This document shows positions 44,146 to 52,896 of a DNA stretch of 64,000 nucleotides, piece after piece. A model generated the notes under the pieces. It saw only the letters and a list, made by a program, of their open reading frames with translations, was not told the DNA's origin and ran no database searches. The stretch is from contig JOEL01000055.1 in assembly GCA_000720995.1 (NCBI GenBank), forward strand, positions 16,593 to 80,592, given 5' to 3'. The stretch is from Streptomyces celluloflavus (GTDB taxonomy: Bacteria; Actinomycetota; Actinomycetes; Streptomycetales; Streptomycetaceae). A program made the translations under genes and the position numbers. Positions within the stretch are counted from its first letter, which is position 1; each line of letters opens with the position of its first letter.

Positions 44146-44197
44146 GATGTGGTGGTGCTCCGGTGTGGTGGTGCGTCGATGTGGTGGTGCTCCGGTG
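44146..44197. repeat. Direct repeat in the TetR-hydrolase gap
   Basis: The 20-bp word GATGTGGTGGTGCTCCGGTG occurs at 44146 and 44178 (32-bp period) within GT-rich low-complexity DNA. Confidence 0.55.
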
Positions 44198-44222
44198 CGC
44201 GAGGCGCTGCCGCACCGATGTG

Positions 44223-44840
44223 TCATGGCCGTGTGTCGGCGGCCTGCGGATGCCGCGTCGGCGGGGTTCCGGGCGCGGGCCAGTTCCGCAGCAGGGCGTC
44301 GAGCGCGTCCAGGACCCGCGACCAGGTTTCCTGGGTGTCGGGGGCGCTGTGGCTGAACCCGCCGCCCATCTCCAGGCTGATGTAGCCGTGGAAGACGCTG
44401 CCCAGCAGCCGGACGGCGTGCGTCTGGTCCGGTTCCGGCAGGTCGTAGCCACGCAGGATCGCCCGCGCCATCTGCGCATGCCTGACCCCGGCGCTCGCCG
44501 CCGCCGTCCGCGGGTCGAGCCGGAGCTGGATGGCGGCATAGCGGCCGGGGTGCTCCCGGGCGTAGTCGCGATAGACATCCGCGAAGGCGGCCAGGGCGTC
44601 CTTCCCGGCGCGCCCGGCCACGGCAGCGGCGATCCGGTCGGCGAGCTCCTCCAGTGCGAGCAGGGTGATCCTGGTCTTGAGGTCCTGGGAGTTCTTGAGG
44701 TGCGAGTACAGACTCGCGACCTTGACATCGAACCGCCTGGCCAGCGCCGAGGCGGTCACCTGACCGAAGCCGACTTCATCGGCCAGTTCCGCCCCCGCCC
44801 GAACCAGGCGTTCCGTGGTCAGTCCTACGCGCGCGGCCAT
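44223..44840 (-). CDS. TetR-family transcriptional regulator
   Basis: This 205-residue regulator has an N-terminal helix-turn-helix (GFGQVTASALARRFDVKVA, SLYSHLKNSQDLK). The C-terminal domain contains YRDYAREHPGRYAA and FHGYISLEMGGGF, typical of the TetR group with a WHG-like C-terminal domain. A perfect inverted repeat, TGCCTAA-n5-TTAGGCA, lies 37 bases upstream, so autoregulation is likely. The downstream SGNH hydrolase may be co-regulated. The ligand is unknown. Confidence 0.9.
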   Translation of the reverse strand: MAARVGLTTERLVRAGAELADEVGFGQVTASALARRFDVKVASLYSHLKNSQDLKTRITLLALEELADRIAAAVAGRAGKDALAAFADVYRDYAREHPGRYAAIQLRLDPRTAAASAGVRHAQMARAILRGYDLPEPDQTHAVRLLGSVFHGYISLEMGGGFSHSAPDTQETWSRVLDALDALLRNWPAPGTPPTRHPQAADTRP

Positions 44841-44876
44841 AGCCGTCCCTTCATCTGCCTGAACGCAGTATGCGTA

Positions 44877-44895
44877 TGCCTAAACCTCTTAGGCA
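44877..44895. promoter_or_regulatory. Perfect operator-like inverted repeat upstream of the TetR gene
   Basis: TGCCTAA-ACCTC-TTAGGCA is a perfect 7-5-7 palindrome. On the minus strand it overlaps a possible promoter (TTGCCT, 18-bp spacer, CATACT), so bound repressor would block transcription. Confidence 0.6.
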
Positions 44896-45035
44896 AATCG
44901 CTTTACTGTTCAGGGAGTCGGCGGCGGCCGCGTTGTCGCCGAGTTGGGCGGTCGGGGGTTGGACGGTCGTGAGTGGGGCGGCCATCTGGAGGTCCCGTGG
45001 ATCTTGAGCTCGCGGTGGGAGGTTTCGCCTCGGAT

Positions 45036-45395
45036 TCAGTCGTGTCCGGGGAGGCCGGAGAGGTCGTGATCCGCGTGCTGGAGGGCCTCGGCCACGAGGC
45101 GGCGGAGGTGCCCGTCCCGCAGGGCGTACACGACGCGGCGCCCGTCCTTGCGTGAGGTGACGAGTCCGGCCAGGCGGAGTTTGGCGAGGTGCTGGCTGAC
45201 GGCCGGACGCGCCGCGCAGACGGCGCCGGTCAGGGTGCTCACATCGGCCTCGCCCCGGCCGAGCGTGTGGAGCAGGGCGAGGCGGGTGCGGTCCGCGAGC
45301 AGGCCCAGGACCTCGGCGGCGCGGGCGAACTGCTCGGCGCCGGGGTCTTGCGGGTGCGAACCGTGTGCAGATGCCAGGTGCATGCGTGCGCTCAT
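45036..45395 (-). CDS. SmtB/CzrA-type ArsR-family zinc-responsive repressor
   Basis: This 119-residue winged-helix repressor has the DNA-binding core VCAARPAVSQHLAKLRLAGL. In the last helix it has DGH-x10-HADH, the exact D-x-H-x10-H-x2-H spacing of the alpha-5 zinc site of SmtB, CzrA and ZiaR. A Cys-based alpha-3N site is not apparent. It is divergent from a His-rich CDF metal exporter, the classical zinc-export circuit: metal binding releases DNA and induces the exporter. ATG 45395 lies within a GTGCG-n6-CGCAC palindrome and has no clear ribosome site, so the transcript may be leaderless or start at the GTG 45401. Confidence 0.9.
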   Translation of the reverse strand: MSARMHLASAHGSHPQDPGAEQFARAAEVLGLLADRTRLALLHTLGRGEADVSTLTGAVCAARPAVSQHLAKLRLAGLVTSRKDGRRVVYALRDGHLRRLVAEALQHADHDLSGLPGHD

Positions 45396-45401
45396 ACGCA
45401 C
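45386..45401. promoter_or_regulatory. Palindrome at the repressor start codon
   Basis: GTGCG-CTCATA-CGCAC surrounds the start codon of the ArsR-type gene and faces the CDF exporter. It is a possible autoregulatory site. Confidence 0.35.
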
Positions 45402-45519
45402 ATAATGGAGTAGGCACTTCCCCACGTCCACCTCCCACCGTGCGGCTCCTCCTTCCCCCGAGCGCCCTCCCTCCCCTCCTGCCTCCGTTGCTCTGCCCCA
45501 CGTCGAAAGGCGGACTCCC

Positions 45520-46794
45520 GTGAGCGATCACCACGGACACGCCCACTCACCACGACAGCACCACGGGCACGACCAGGAACCTGGCCATGACCGCCGCGAT
45601 CAGGCTTACGGCCATCGCGATCAGGGCCAGAACCGCCGTGACCAGCCCCACGGCCACCACGATCACAGCCACCACGATCACGGCCACTCGCACGACGGCG
45701 GCCAGCAGCCCGCGGCATACCGCTCCGCAGCCCGCCCCTGGACACGTTGGCGCCACCGGAGCGTGCACCTCATGGGCGCGCACCTCATGAGATGGCCGCT
45801 CATGGGCTCGCACCTCCTGCGACCGCACTCCCACGAGTCCGCCGACAAGATCGACCGGGCGGTGGAGTCCTCCGCCCGGGGCATGCGCGCGCTGTGGACC
45901 TCGCTGGCCGTCCTGGGCGCGACGGCGCTGGCGCAGGGCGCGGTCGTGGCCCTGTCCGGGTCGGTGGCCCTGCTGGGCGACACCGTCCACAACGCCGCCG
46001 ACGCCCTGACCGCTCTGCCGCTCGGCGTCGCCTTCGTCCTCGGGCGCAAGGCGGCGAACCGCCGGTACACCTACGGCTACGGCCGGGCCGAGGACCTGGC
46101 CGGCATCGTCATCGTGCTGACGATCACCGCCTCGGCCGGGTACGCCGCCTGGACCGCGATCGGCCGACTGCTCCACCCCGAAGAGGTCAGCCATCTGCCG
46201 ACGGTGGCCGCCGCCGCCGTGATCGGATTCCTCGGCAACGAGTGGGTGGCGCGGTACCGCGTCCGCGTCGGCCGCGAGATCGGTTCGGCCGCCCTGGTCG
46301 CGGACGGACTCCATGCCCGGACGGACGGCTTCACCTCCCTCGCCGTACTGATCGGCGCGGGCGGGGCCGCCATGGGCTGGCGGTCGGCCGACCCGATCGT
46401 GGGCCTGGCCATCACCGCGGCGATCCTGCTGGTACTGCGCGACGTCGCACGCGAGGTGTTCCGCCGCGTGATGGACGCCGTCGATCCCGCACTGGTCGAC
46501 ACCGCGGAACAGGCACTCCTGGCGGTCCCCGGCGTCCGCGCCGTGGGCGAACTGCGGCTGCGCTGGATCGGGCACAGGCTGCGCGCGGAGACGGCCATCG
46601 TCGTCAGCGACGACCTGAACCTCCGAGCGGCCCACGACGTGGCGGTCCGCGCCGAGCACGCACTGCTGCACGCCGTACCGAAACTCACCGCCGCCCTGGT
46701 CCACGCCGACCCCGCCCCGACACCGGGCACACCGGACCCCCACGCGGAACTGGCCCACCACACCGAGCGAAACGAACGGCCCGCACCCGCCTGA
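45520..46794 (+). CDS. Cation diffusion facilitator (zinc exporter) with His-rich N-terminus
   Basis: This 424-residue CDF transporter has a His/Asp-rich N-terminus (about residues 3-60, many HGH, HDH and HHDH words) that should bind metal in the cytoplasm. A charged linker follows, then six transmembrane helices. The metal-site motifs are LLGDTVHNAADAL in helix 2 and ADGLHARTDGFTS in helix 5. A C-terminal cytoplasmic domain of about 90 residues follows. It exchanges cytoplasmic zinc (possibly also cobalt or cadmium) for protons. The start is GTG 45520. The divergent SmtB-type gene is its probable repressor. Confidence 0.94.
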   Translation: MSDHHGHAHSPRQHHGHDQEPGHDRRDQAYGHRDQGQNRRDQPHGHHDHSHHDHGHSHDGGQQPAAYRSAARPWTRWRHRSVHLMGAHLMRWPLMGSHLLRPHSHESADKIDRAVESSARGMRALWTSLAVLGATALAQGAVVALSGSVALLGDTVHNAADALTALPLGVAFVLGRKAANRRYTYGYGRAEDLAGIVIVLTITASAGYAAWTAIGRLLHPEEVSHLPTVAAAAVIGFLGNEWVARYRVRVGREIGSAALVADGLHARTDGFTSLAVLIGAGGAAMGWRSADPIVGLAITAAILLVLRDVAREVFRRVMDAVDPALVDTAEQALLAVPGVRAVGELRLRWIGHRLRAETAIVVSDDLNLRAAHDVAVRAEHALLHAVPKLTAALVHADPAPTPGTPDPHAELAHHTERNERPAPA

Positions 46795-47046
46795 CCGGAG
46801 CCGTTGTCCGGGGGCCCGGATCTCCGCCACGAGCCTCGGGCGTCATCAACGGGTGCCGCGACCCCACCTACGAGCCCGTCGACGCTCAAGTACAGCCAGA
46901 GGTAAGGCGGTACATCCCCGTCGATCCCTGTCACGCAGCCGGTGATCGTCGCGCTCCCGACGGCGGCCGGACTCGGCCGACGCCGGCACACGCGCGGTGA
47001 CTTCCCCCGGGGCCCCGGTCCGTACGGACTTGCTTCGCAGGTCATA
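46795..47046. other. Non-coding gap between CDF exporter and eccC
   Basis: No gene or repeat is recognisable in the convergent gap apart from the terminator at its right end. Confidence 0.5.
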
Positions 47047-47084
47047 CAACCGGCGGCCCTGTCGAGAGGCGCGGCCGCCGGTTG
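47047..47084. terminator. Hairpin terminator after eccC
   Basis: A perfect 12-bp stem, CAACCGGCGGCC with GGCCGCCGGTTG, and a 14-base loop lie 14 bases beyond the eccC stop, between convergent genes. Confidence 0.82.
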
Positions 47085-47097
47085 CCGCTTCGGTGGG

Positions 47098-50000
47098 CTA
47101 CAGGTCGGGTTGCCAGCCGAGCTGGACCAGCGAAGTGCCGCGCTTGCGGGTGATGTAGTGGGCGCGGCCCGGTGGCATGGGGCGGGGGCGGACGTTGGCG
47201 AGGATGTCGCCTTCGTTGGGGTCACCGGAGAGGATGAGGGCCTGGGTGCCGAGTTCGGTGAAGCGTTGGAGAACGGGTTCGTAGAGGGCGCGGGAGATAC
47301 CGGCCGTGGTGCGGGTGAGGATGAAGTGGATGCCGGTGTCGCGGGCGTAGGGGAGCTTGTCGGTCAGGACTGCCAGCGGGTTGTTGGTGCTGGTGGCGAC
47401 GAGGTCGTAGTCGTCGATGAGGACGAAGAAGCGGGGACCGGTCCACCAGCTGCGGTCGCGGAGTTGCTGGGCGGTGACGTCGGGGGTGGGACGGCGGCGC
47501 TCCATGAGACCGGCGAGCGCGTTCAGGTGGATGTCGAGAGTGTCGTCGGTGGGGGCGTATTCGAGGAGGTGCGCGGCGGGGAGGGCGTCGAGGAGGGTGC
47601 GGCGGTAGTCGCCGACGACGATTTTGGCCTCGTCGGAGGTATAGCGTTCGGCGATTTTGTGGGCGATGTGGCGGAGGGCGGCGGTCTTGCCGGACTCGCT
47701 TTCGCCGAGGACGAGGAGGAAGGGGTCGGTTTCGAAGTCGGCGTAGACCGGTTCGAGGTGGGTCTCGTCGAGGCCGAGGGCGATGCCGAGGTGGGGGTGG
47801 TCCGATCCCTTGGGGAGGCGGGCGGCGGGGACGGTGTGGGGGAGGAGCCGGACGGCGGGGGCGGCGGGCCCGGACCAGTGTTCCGCCACGCTACGGACGA
47901 ACTCGGCTGTGGCGTCCGCGAGTTCTGTGTTCTTGTCGGCCTTGCCGGTGTGGGGGAGAGCGCCCATGAAGTGGAGCTTGGCGGGGGTCTGGCCGCGACC
48001 GGGGACACCGGCCGGGACGTTGGCCGCGGCCTTGCGGTCGAACTCGGAGTCCATGGGGTCGGTCAGACGCAATTCGAGCCGGCCCAGGATCTGGTCCTTG
48101 AGGGCCGCGCGGACTTCCAGGTGACGGGAGGCGGTGAGGATGACGTGGATGCCGAAGCCGAGGCCGCGGGAGGCGAGGTCGGTGACGACCGGCTCCAGCA
48201 GTTCGTACGCGTCCTTGAAGGGGCCCCAGCCGTCGATGACGAGGAAGACGTCGCCCCATTGCTGGTCGGGGAGGTCGCCGGCGGCGCGGCGTCGGCGGTA
48301 GGTGGCGATGGAGTCGATGCCGTGGGTGCGGAAGTACTCCTCGCGGCGGGCGAGAATACCGGCGACCTCGGCGACGGTGCGGCGGATGCGTTCGGGGTCC
48401 AGGCGCGAGGCGATGGAGCCGACGTGCGGCAGACCGGCGATGGAGCTCAGCGCTCCGCCGCCGAAGTCGAGCCCGTAGAACTGGACTTCGTGGGGCGTGT
48501 GCGTGAGGGCGAAGGCACCGATGAGGGCACGCAGGAGGGTGGACTTGCCGGACTGGGGGCCGCCGACCACGAGGAGGTGGCCGGTGGCGCCGGAGAAGTC
48601 GTGGCGGAGGACATCACGGCGCTGTTCGAAGGGCTTGTCGACCAGCCCGAAGGGGACGGTGAGGCGGCCGCCGGCGGGGGAGCCGCCCGCGTGCAGGCCG
48701 CGATCCGGGGTGGTGGCCAGCGCAGGGAGGAGCTGGTCGAGCGTGGGGGCGGTGTCCAGGGGCGGGAGCCAGACCCGGTGGGCGGGCGGTCCCTGACCGT
48801 CGAGGCGGCGGACGATGACGTCCAGGACGGTGTCGGCCAGGGCGTCGTCGGTCTGTCCGGGGGCCTCGGGAGCGGCCTGCGCGGCCGGAGCGGTGGCGAC
48901 GGGGACGGGCGTGGCGGTGAAGAGGGCCGCGCGCTGCTGGACGGGGACCGCGCCGCGGTCCGTGTGACTGTCGGCCGACCGGGCGGGGCCCGAGACGTAA
49001 GCGGCCTTGAAGCGGGTCATCTCGTCCGTACCGCATTTGAGGTAGCCGGAGCCGGGGACGGCGGGGAGGTGGTAGGCGTCGGGGACGCCGAGGGCGACGC
49101 GGGATTCGGCGGCGGAGAAGGTGCGCAGGCCGATGCGGTAGGAGAGGTAGGTGTCCAGGCCGCGCAGACGGCCCTCCTCCAGCCGCTGGGAGGCGAGGAG
49201 GAGGTGGACGCCGAGGGACCGGCCGATGCGGCCGATCTGGATGAACATCTCGATGAAGTCGGGCTTGGCGGTGAGCAGTTCGCTGAACTCGTCGATGACG
49301 AGGACGAGGGACGGCAGCGGGTCGAGGGGGTGGCCGGCGGCGCGGGCCTTTTCGTAGTCGTGGATGCCCGCGAAGTTGCCGGCCTGGCGCAGCAGCTCCT
49401 GGCGGCGCTGGAGTTCGCCGCGGAGGGAGTCGCCCATGCGGTCGACGAGGGAGAGGTCGTCGGCGAGGTTGGTGATGACGGCGGCGACGTGGGGGAGGGC
49501 GGACATACCGGCGAAGGTGGCGCCGCCCTTGAAGTCGGCCAGGATGAAGTTGAGGGTTTCGGAGGAGTGGGTGACCGAAAGGCCCAGGACGAGGGTGCGC
49601 AGGAACTCCGACTTGCCCGAACCGGTGGCGCCGACGCACAGACCGTGCGGGCCCATACCGTTCTGGGCGGCCTCCTTGAGGTCGAGCATCACGGGTCGGC
49701 CGGATTCGCCGATGCCGACCGGGACGCGCAGGCGCTCGGCCCGGGAGCGGGAGCGCCAGGTGCGGGCGGTGTCGACCTGGGCGGGATCACCGAGGTCGAG
49801 AAGGTCGGTGAAGTCCAGGTTGGCCAGCAGCGGTTCGTCCTCGTCCGTGCCGTCCACGTACAGGGGCGCGAGCTGGCGGGCGAGGGTGTCGGCGCGTTCC
49901 AGGGAGAGCAGGTCGGGGGTGCCGTCGTAGGCGGAGACGGCGGATTCCAGCCGCAGGCGGGCCGGATGGGACGTTACCGACAGGCCGCCGCGGGGTTCGT

Positions 50001-51045
50001 CGAGCTCGCCGGAGACGACCTCGACGACGGTGACGCCCTGGAGGCCCTCGGGGACGGCGAGAGCGGAGTCCGCGGGCACCATGCCGCCGTCCAGGACGAT
50101 GACGAGATGGGGCCGGTCGAGGAGGGGCGGGGCGTCCCTGCTGAAACGGGGGCGGTCGGCCAGGTGGCCGGCCAGGAGGATTTCGAGCTCGGTGAGGTCG
50201 TCGGTGAACAGGCGCCGGGTGCCGGCGCCGTCCGCCGAGCCGGGCAGTTGGGCGTGTGGCAGCCATTTCGTCCACTCCCAGCGCCCGACGGCGCCGGGCG
50301 CCGCCACCACGGCGACCAGGAGGTCGGCGGGGGAGTGCAGGGTGACGAGCTGGCCGATCAGGGCGCGGGCCGTGCCCTGGGCGCAGGCCGGGTCGCCGGA
50401 GACCGTGAGGTGGTAGAAGGCGCGCAGGGAGACCGCGACCGGCATGTTGCGCAGCGAGCCCTGGGCGGCGAGGAAGCGCTGCATGATGCCGGCGGTGAGG
50501 GGTTCGAGTTCGTCGACGGGGGCGGTGTCGGGGGCGATGAGCGGGGTGGCCAGCTGCTGGGTGCCCAGGCCCATGCGGGCCTGTCCGAAGTCGGCGTCGC
50601 CGATGCGGCGCTCCCAGACGCGGCTGCCCTCGGCCACGATGGACCACAGCTGGTCCGGGGCCGGATGCACGTAGTGCTGGGCGTTGCGCTGGGCAGTGGC
50701 GGTACGGCGGATCCGCCGACGGGTCTGCGCCAGGTACTTGAGGTAGTCCCGGCGGCTCTGCGCCATCTCGCCCTGGGTGCCTCTGCGGTAGCGGACGATC
50801 TGGGCGATGACCATGCCGACCGTCGAGAGGAGCATCAGCGCGCCCATGACGCGCATGAAAGAAGGCATGCCCGGCATGAAGAAGAAGACCACCGACGAGC
50901 CCATACCGATCATCGGCAGGAGCTGCATCAGCACGCCCTCCTGCTGGCCGCGCGGCAGCTCAGGCGGGCCCTGAAGGTGCAGCTCGTCCGTGGCGGGGCC
51001 GGGCGGCAGCGCCCGCGGTGGGCGCTTGACGACGATCTGGCTCAC
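47098..51045 (-). CDS. eccC: Type VII secretion ATPase EccC
   Basis: This 1315-residue FtsK/SpoIIIE-type protein is the motor of the ESX machine. Two N-terminal transmembrane helices (about residues 38-85) precede three ATPase domains with P-loops GATGSGKSE near 472, GGPQSGKST near 827 and GESESGKTA near 1113. All three keep the lysine. The single-chain form corresponds to fused EccCa and EccCb. The first ATPase domain should drive secretion and the last should bind WXG100 C-terminal signals. It is divergent from eccD, so a two-way promoter probably lies in the 260-base gap. A terminator hairpin follows. Confidence 0.96.
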   Translation of the reverse strand: MSQIVVKRPPRALPPGPATDELHLQGPPELPRGQQEGVLMQLLPMIGMGSSVVFFFMPGMPSFMRVMGALMLLSTVGMVIAQIVRYRRGTQGEMAQSRRDYLKYLAQTRRRIRRTATAQRNAQHYVHPAPDQLWSIVAEGSRVWERRIGDADFGQARMGLGTQQLATPLIAPDTAPVDELEPLTAGIMQRFLAAQGSLRNMPVAVSLRAFYHLTVSGDPACAQGTARALIGQLVTLHSPADLLVAVVAAPGAVGRWEWTKWLPHAQLPGSADGAGTRRLFTDDLTELEILLAGHLADRPRFSRDAPPLLDRPHLVIVLDGGMVPADSALAVPEGLQGVTVVEVVSGELDEPRGGLSVTSHPARLRLESAVSAYDGTPDLLSLERADTLARQLAPLYVDGTDEDEPLLANLDFTDLLDLGDPAQVDTARTWRSRSRAERLRVPVGIGESGRPVMLDLKEAAQNGMGPHGLCVGATGSGKSEFLRTLVLGLSVTHSSETLNFILADFKGGATFAGMSALPHVAAVITNLADDLSLVDRMGDSLRGELQRRQELLRQAGNFAGIHDYEKARAAGHPLDPLPSLVLVIDEFSELLTAKPDFIEMFIQIGRIGRSLGVHLLLASQRLEEGRLRGLDTYLSYRIGLRTFSAAESRVALGVPDAYHLPAVPGSGYLKCGTDEMTRFKAAYVSGPARSADSHTDRGAVPVQQRAALFTATPVPVATAPAAQAAPEAPGQTDDALADTVLDVIVRRLDGQGPPAHRVWLPPLDTAPTLDQLLPALATTPDRGLHAGGSPAGGRLTVPFGLVDKPFEQRRDVLRHDFSGATGHLLVVGGPQSGKSTLLRALIGAFALTHTPHEVQFYGLDFGGGALSSIAGLPHVGSIASRLDPERIRRTVAEVAGILARREEYFRTHGIDSIATYRRRRAAGDLPDQQWGDVFLVIDGWGPFKDAYELLEPVVTDLASRGLGFGIHVILTASRHLEVRAALKDQILGRLELRLTDPMDSEFDRKAAANVPAGVPGRGQTPAKLHFMGALPHTGKADKNTELADATAEFVRSVAEHWSGPAAPAVRLLPHTVPAARLPKGSDHPHLGIALGLDETHLEPVYADFETDPFLLVLGESESGKTAALRHIAHKIAERYTSDEAKIVVGDYRRTLLDALPAAHLLEYAPTDDTLDIHLNALAGLMERRRPTPDVTAQQLRDRSWWTGPRFFVLIDDYDLVATSTNNPLAVLTDKLPYARDTGIHFILTRTTAGISRALYEPVLQRFTELGTQALILSGDPNEGDILANVRPRPMPPGRAHYITRKRGTSLVQLGWQPDL

Positions 51046-51305
51046 CGGGCATCAATCCCTCGGCACGGAGGGAAGTTCCGTCCCGATCGCCCCCTGGCGA
51101 CGGCGCCCCCCGCGTCAGGCGATCCTACTGCCGACTAATGTGAAGAGCGGGGAAGGGCTTCGCGGCGCGGTGACGCAAAGTGGCGGTGGCCGGCAGGGCG
51201 CGGTGGCACGATGACGCCCCGGTAGGGGCCGCGTACGGAGCGACCGCAGCGACGGTCGGGTGGCCGGGCGGCCGCCTGACCGAGTGGCCGGATGACCAGG
51301 TGAGC

Positions 51306-52808
51306 ATGGGGGCAGAGCTGAACACGGTGAGCATCAGTACGGGGACCGGCTTCCGCAGGGTCGCGGTGGTCGCCCCCGACAGCCGTATCGACGTGGCGCT
51401 GCCCGAGAACATTCCGGTCTCCGACATCTACCCGGAGATCCTGCGCCTGACCGGCCAGCGACAGCCCCCGGGGGCACCGACCGGCTACTACCTCTTCCGC
51501 GCCGACGGCAGTGCGCTCGACAGCGCCCGCACACTCGCCGGCCAGCGCGTCGTCGACGGTGAAATGCTGCACCTGCGCCCCTTCTCGCGGTCGCTCCCAC
51601 CGGCGGTCTTCGACGATGTCTCCGATGCGGTGGCCGCCGCCGTCACCCGCGACCGCCGGCTCTGGAGCGACGGCCTGCTGCGCGGGACGGGCCTGGCCGG
51701 GGTCGGGGTGCTGCTCACCCTCCTCGCCCTCGTGCTGTGGTTCGCCGACCCGGTACGGCACGACATGCACAGCCTGCCGGGTGTGATCGCCGGCACGGCC
51801 GGGGTGCTGCTGGCCGCTTTCGCGGGGGTTCGGGCCCGGGTCTACGGGGACCAGCCGTCAGCCGTCGCCCTCGGCCTGGGAGCGCTGCCCGTCGTGCTGT
51901 GCGCGGGCTCGGGGATCGTCGGTCCGGACGCCGGACACGGGGCGGGGCGGCTGCAGTTCCTGCTGGGCTGTGTCGCCGTGCTCGTCATCTCCGTCGCCCT
52001 GGCCGTGGTATCGCCGTCCGGTGACGCGCCGTTCATCGCTGCCGCCTTCGCCGCGGCCGTCGGCACCCTCGCCACCTTTTTCGCCGTCATCAGTGAGGCG
52101 ACGGCCGCCCAGGCCGCGGCCGTCTGCGCGCCCGTGGTCATCGCCTTCCTGGCCTTCCTGCCGGGGCTGGCCACGCGCCTGGCCCGGCTGCCCGTCGGGT
52201 ACGTCACCCCGCGCAGTCTGAGCCAGGAGCAGGAGGCGACGGCGGAGCTGAGGGGTGGTGAGGAGCCCGTCGGCCTGGAGCCCGTCGACGAGGAGCGCGT
52301 CGCCGCCCAGGCCCGCCGCGGCCATGAACTGCTGCTGGGGCTGCTCGGCGGCTGCTGCGCGGTCCTCATCGGCGTCGCGGGCGTCCTCGGCTTCGCCCCT
52401 TCCGCATGGGCGCAGCTCCTCGCCCTCGCCACCGGCCTGGCGACGCTGCTGCGCGCCCGGCTCTTCCGCTACACCGCCCAGGTCGCCTGCGCGGTCGTCG
52501 CCGGCCTGGCCGCGCTCTCCCTCCTCATCCTGGGCGTGGCCCTCAACCCGCCCACCGGGATGCTGACCGACTTCCTCACGGGCGACCGCACTCCACTGGA
52601 CCTGCGTACGCTGTGGCTGGCCCTCGTGGTCATCGGTGCGGTGGCGCTGGTGACGACGGGCGCGCTGACCGTGCCGAAGAAGGGGCTGACGCCGTTCTGG
52701 GGCCGGGCGCTCGATCTCGCCGACGGATTCCTGCTGCTGTCCCTGATGCCGCTGTGCCTGGCGGTCCTGGACCTGTACAGCCAGGTGCGGAGCATGACCA
52801 GCGGCTGA
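51306..52808 (+). CDS. eccD: Type VII secretion membrane channel protein EccD
   Basis: The 500-residue protein has a ubiquitin-like YukD domain at about residues 8-90 (VSISTGTGFRRVAVVAPDS near the start, HLRPFSRSLPPAVFDD at its end). About eleven transmembrane helices follow, with a long cytoplasmic loop between helices near residues 290-340. This is the EccD plan, and EccD forms the membrane pore with EccB and EccC. ATG 51306 is chosen. A GTG two codons earlier is equally possible because AGGTGAG overlaps it. It is the first gene of the rightward ESX operon, divergent from eccC. Confidence 0.94.
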   Translation: MGAELNTVSISTGTGFRRVAVVAPDSRIDVALPENIPVSDIYPEILRLTGQRQPPGAPTGYYLFRADGSALDSARTLAGQRVVDGEMLHLRPFSRSLPPAVFDDVSDAVAAAVTRDRRLWSDGLLRGTGLAGVGVLLTLLALVLWFADPVRHDMHSLPGVIAGTAGVLLAAFAGVRARVYGDQPSAVALGLGALPVVLCAGSGIVGPDAGHGAGRLQFLLGCVAVLVISVALAVVSPSGDAPFIAAAFAAAVGTLATFFAVISEATAAQAAAVCAPVVIAFLAFLPGLATRLARLPVGYVTPRSLSQEQEATAELRGGEEPVGLEPVDEERVAAQARRGHELLLGLLGGCCAVLIGVAGVLGFAPSAWAQLLALATGLATLLRARLFRYTAQVACAVVAGLAALSLLILGVALNPPTGMLTDFLTGDRTPLDLRTLWLALVVIGAVALVTTGALTVPKKGLTPFWGRALDLADGFLLLSLMPLCLAVLDLYSQVRSMTSG

Positions 52809-52896
52809 GGGCACTTCAGGGACACCGGGCCCGGGAACACGCAGGACCGGACGGCTGCGGAACGGCCGCGGCGGAGACAGGGGGAAGTACAGCGTC

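Noticed and set aside
46942-51138. Huge plus-strand frame opposite eccC
   Set aside because: It is rich in Gly, Val and Glu, the antisense product of the eccC codons, and is not a real protein.
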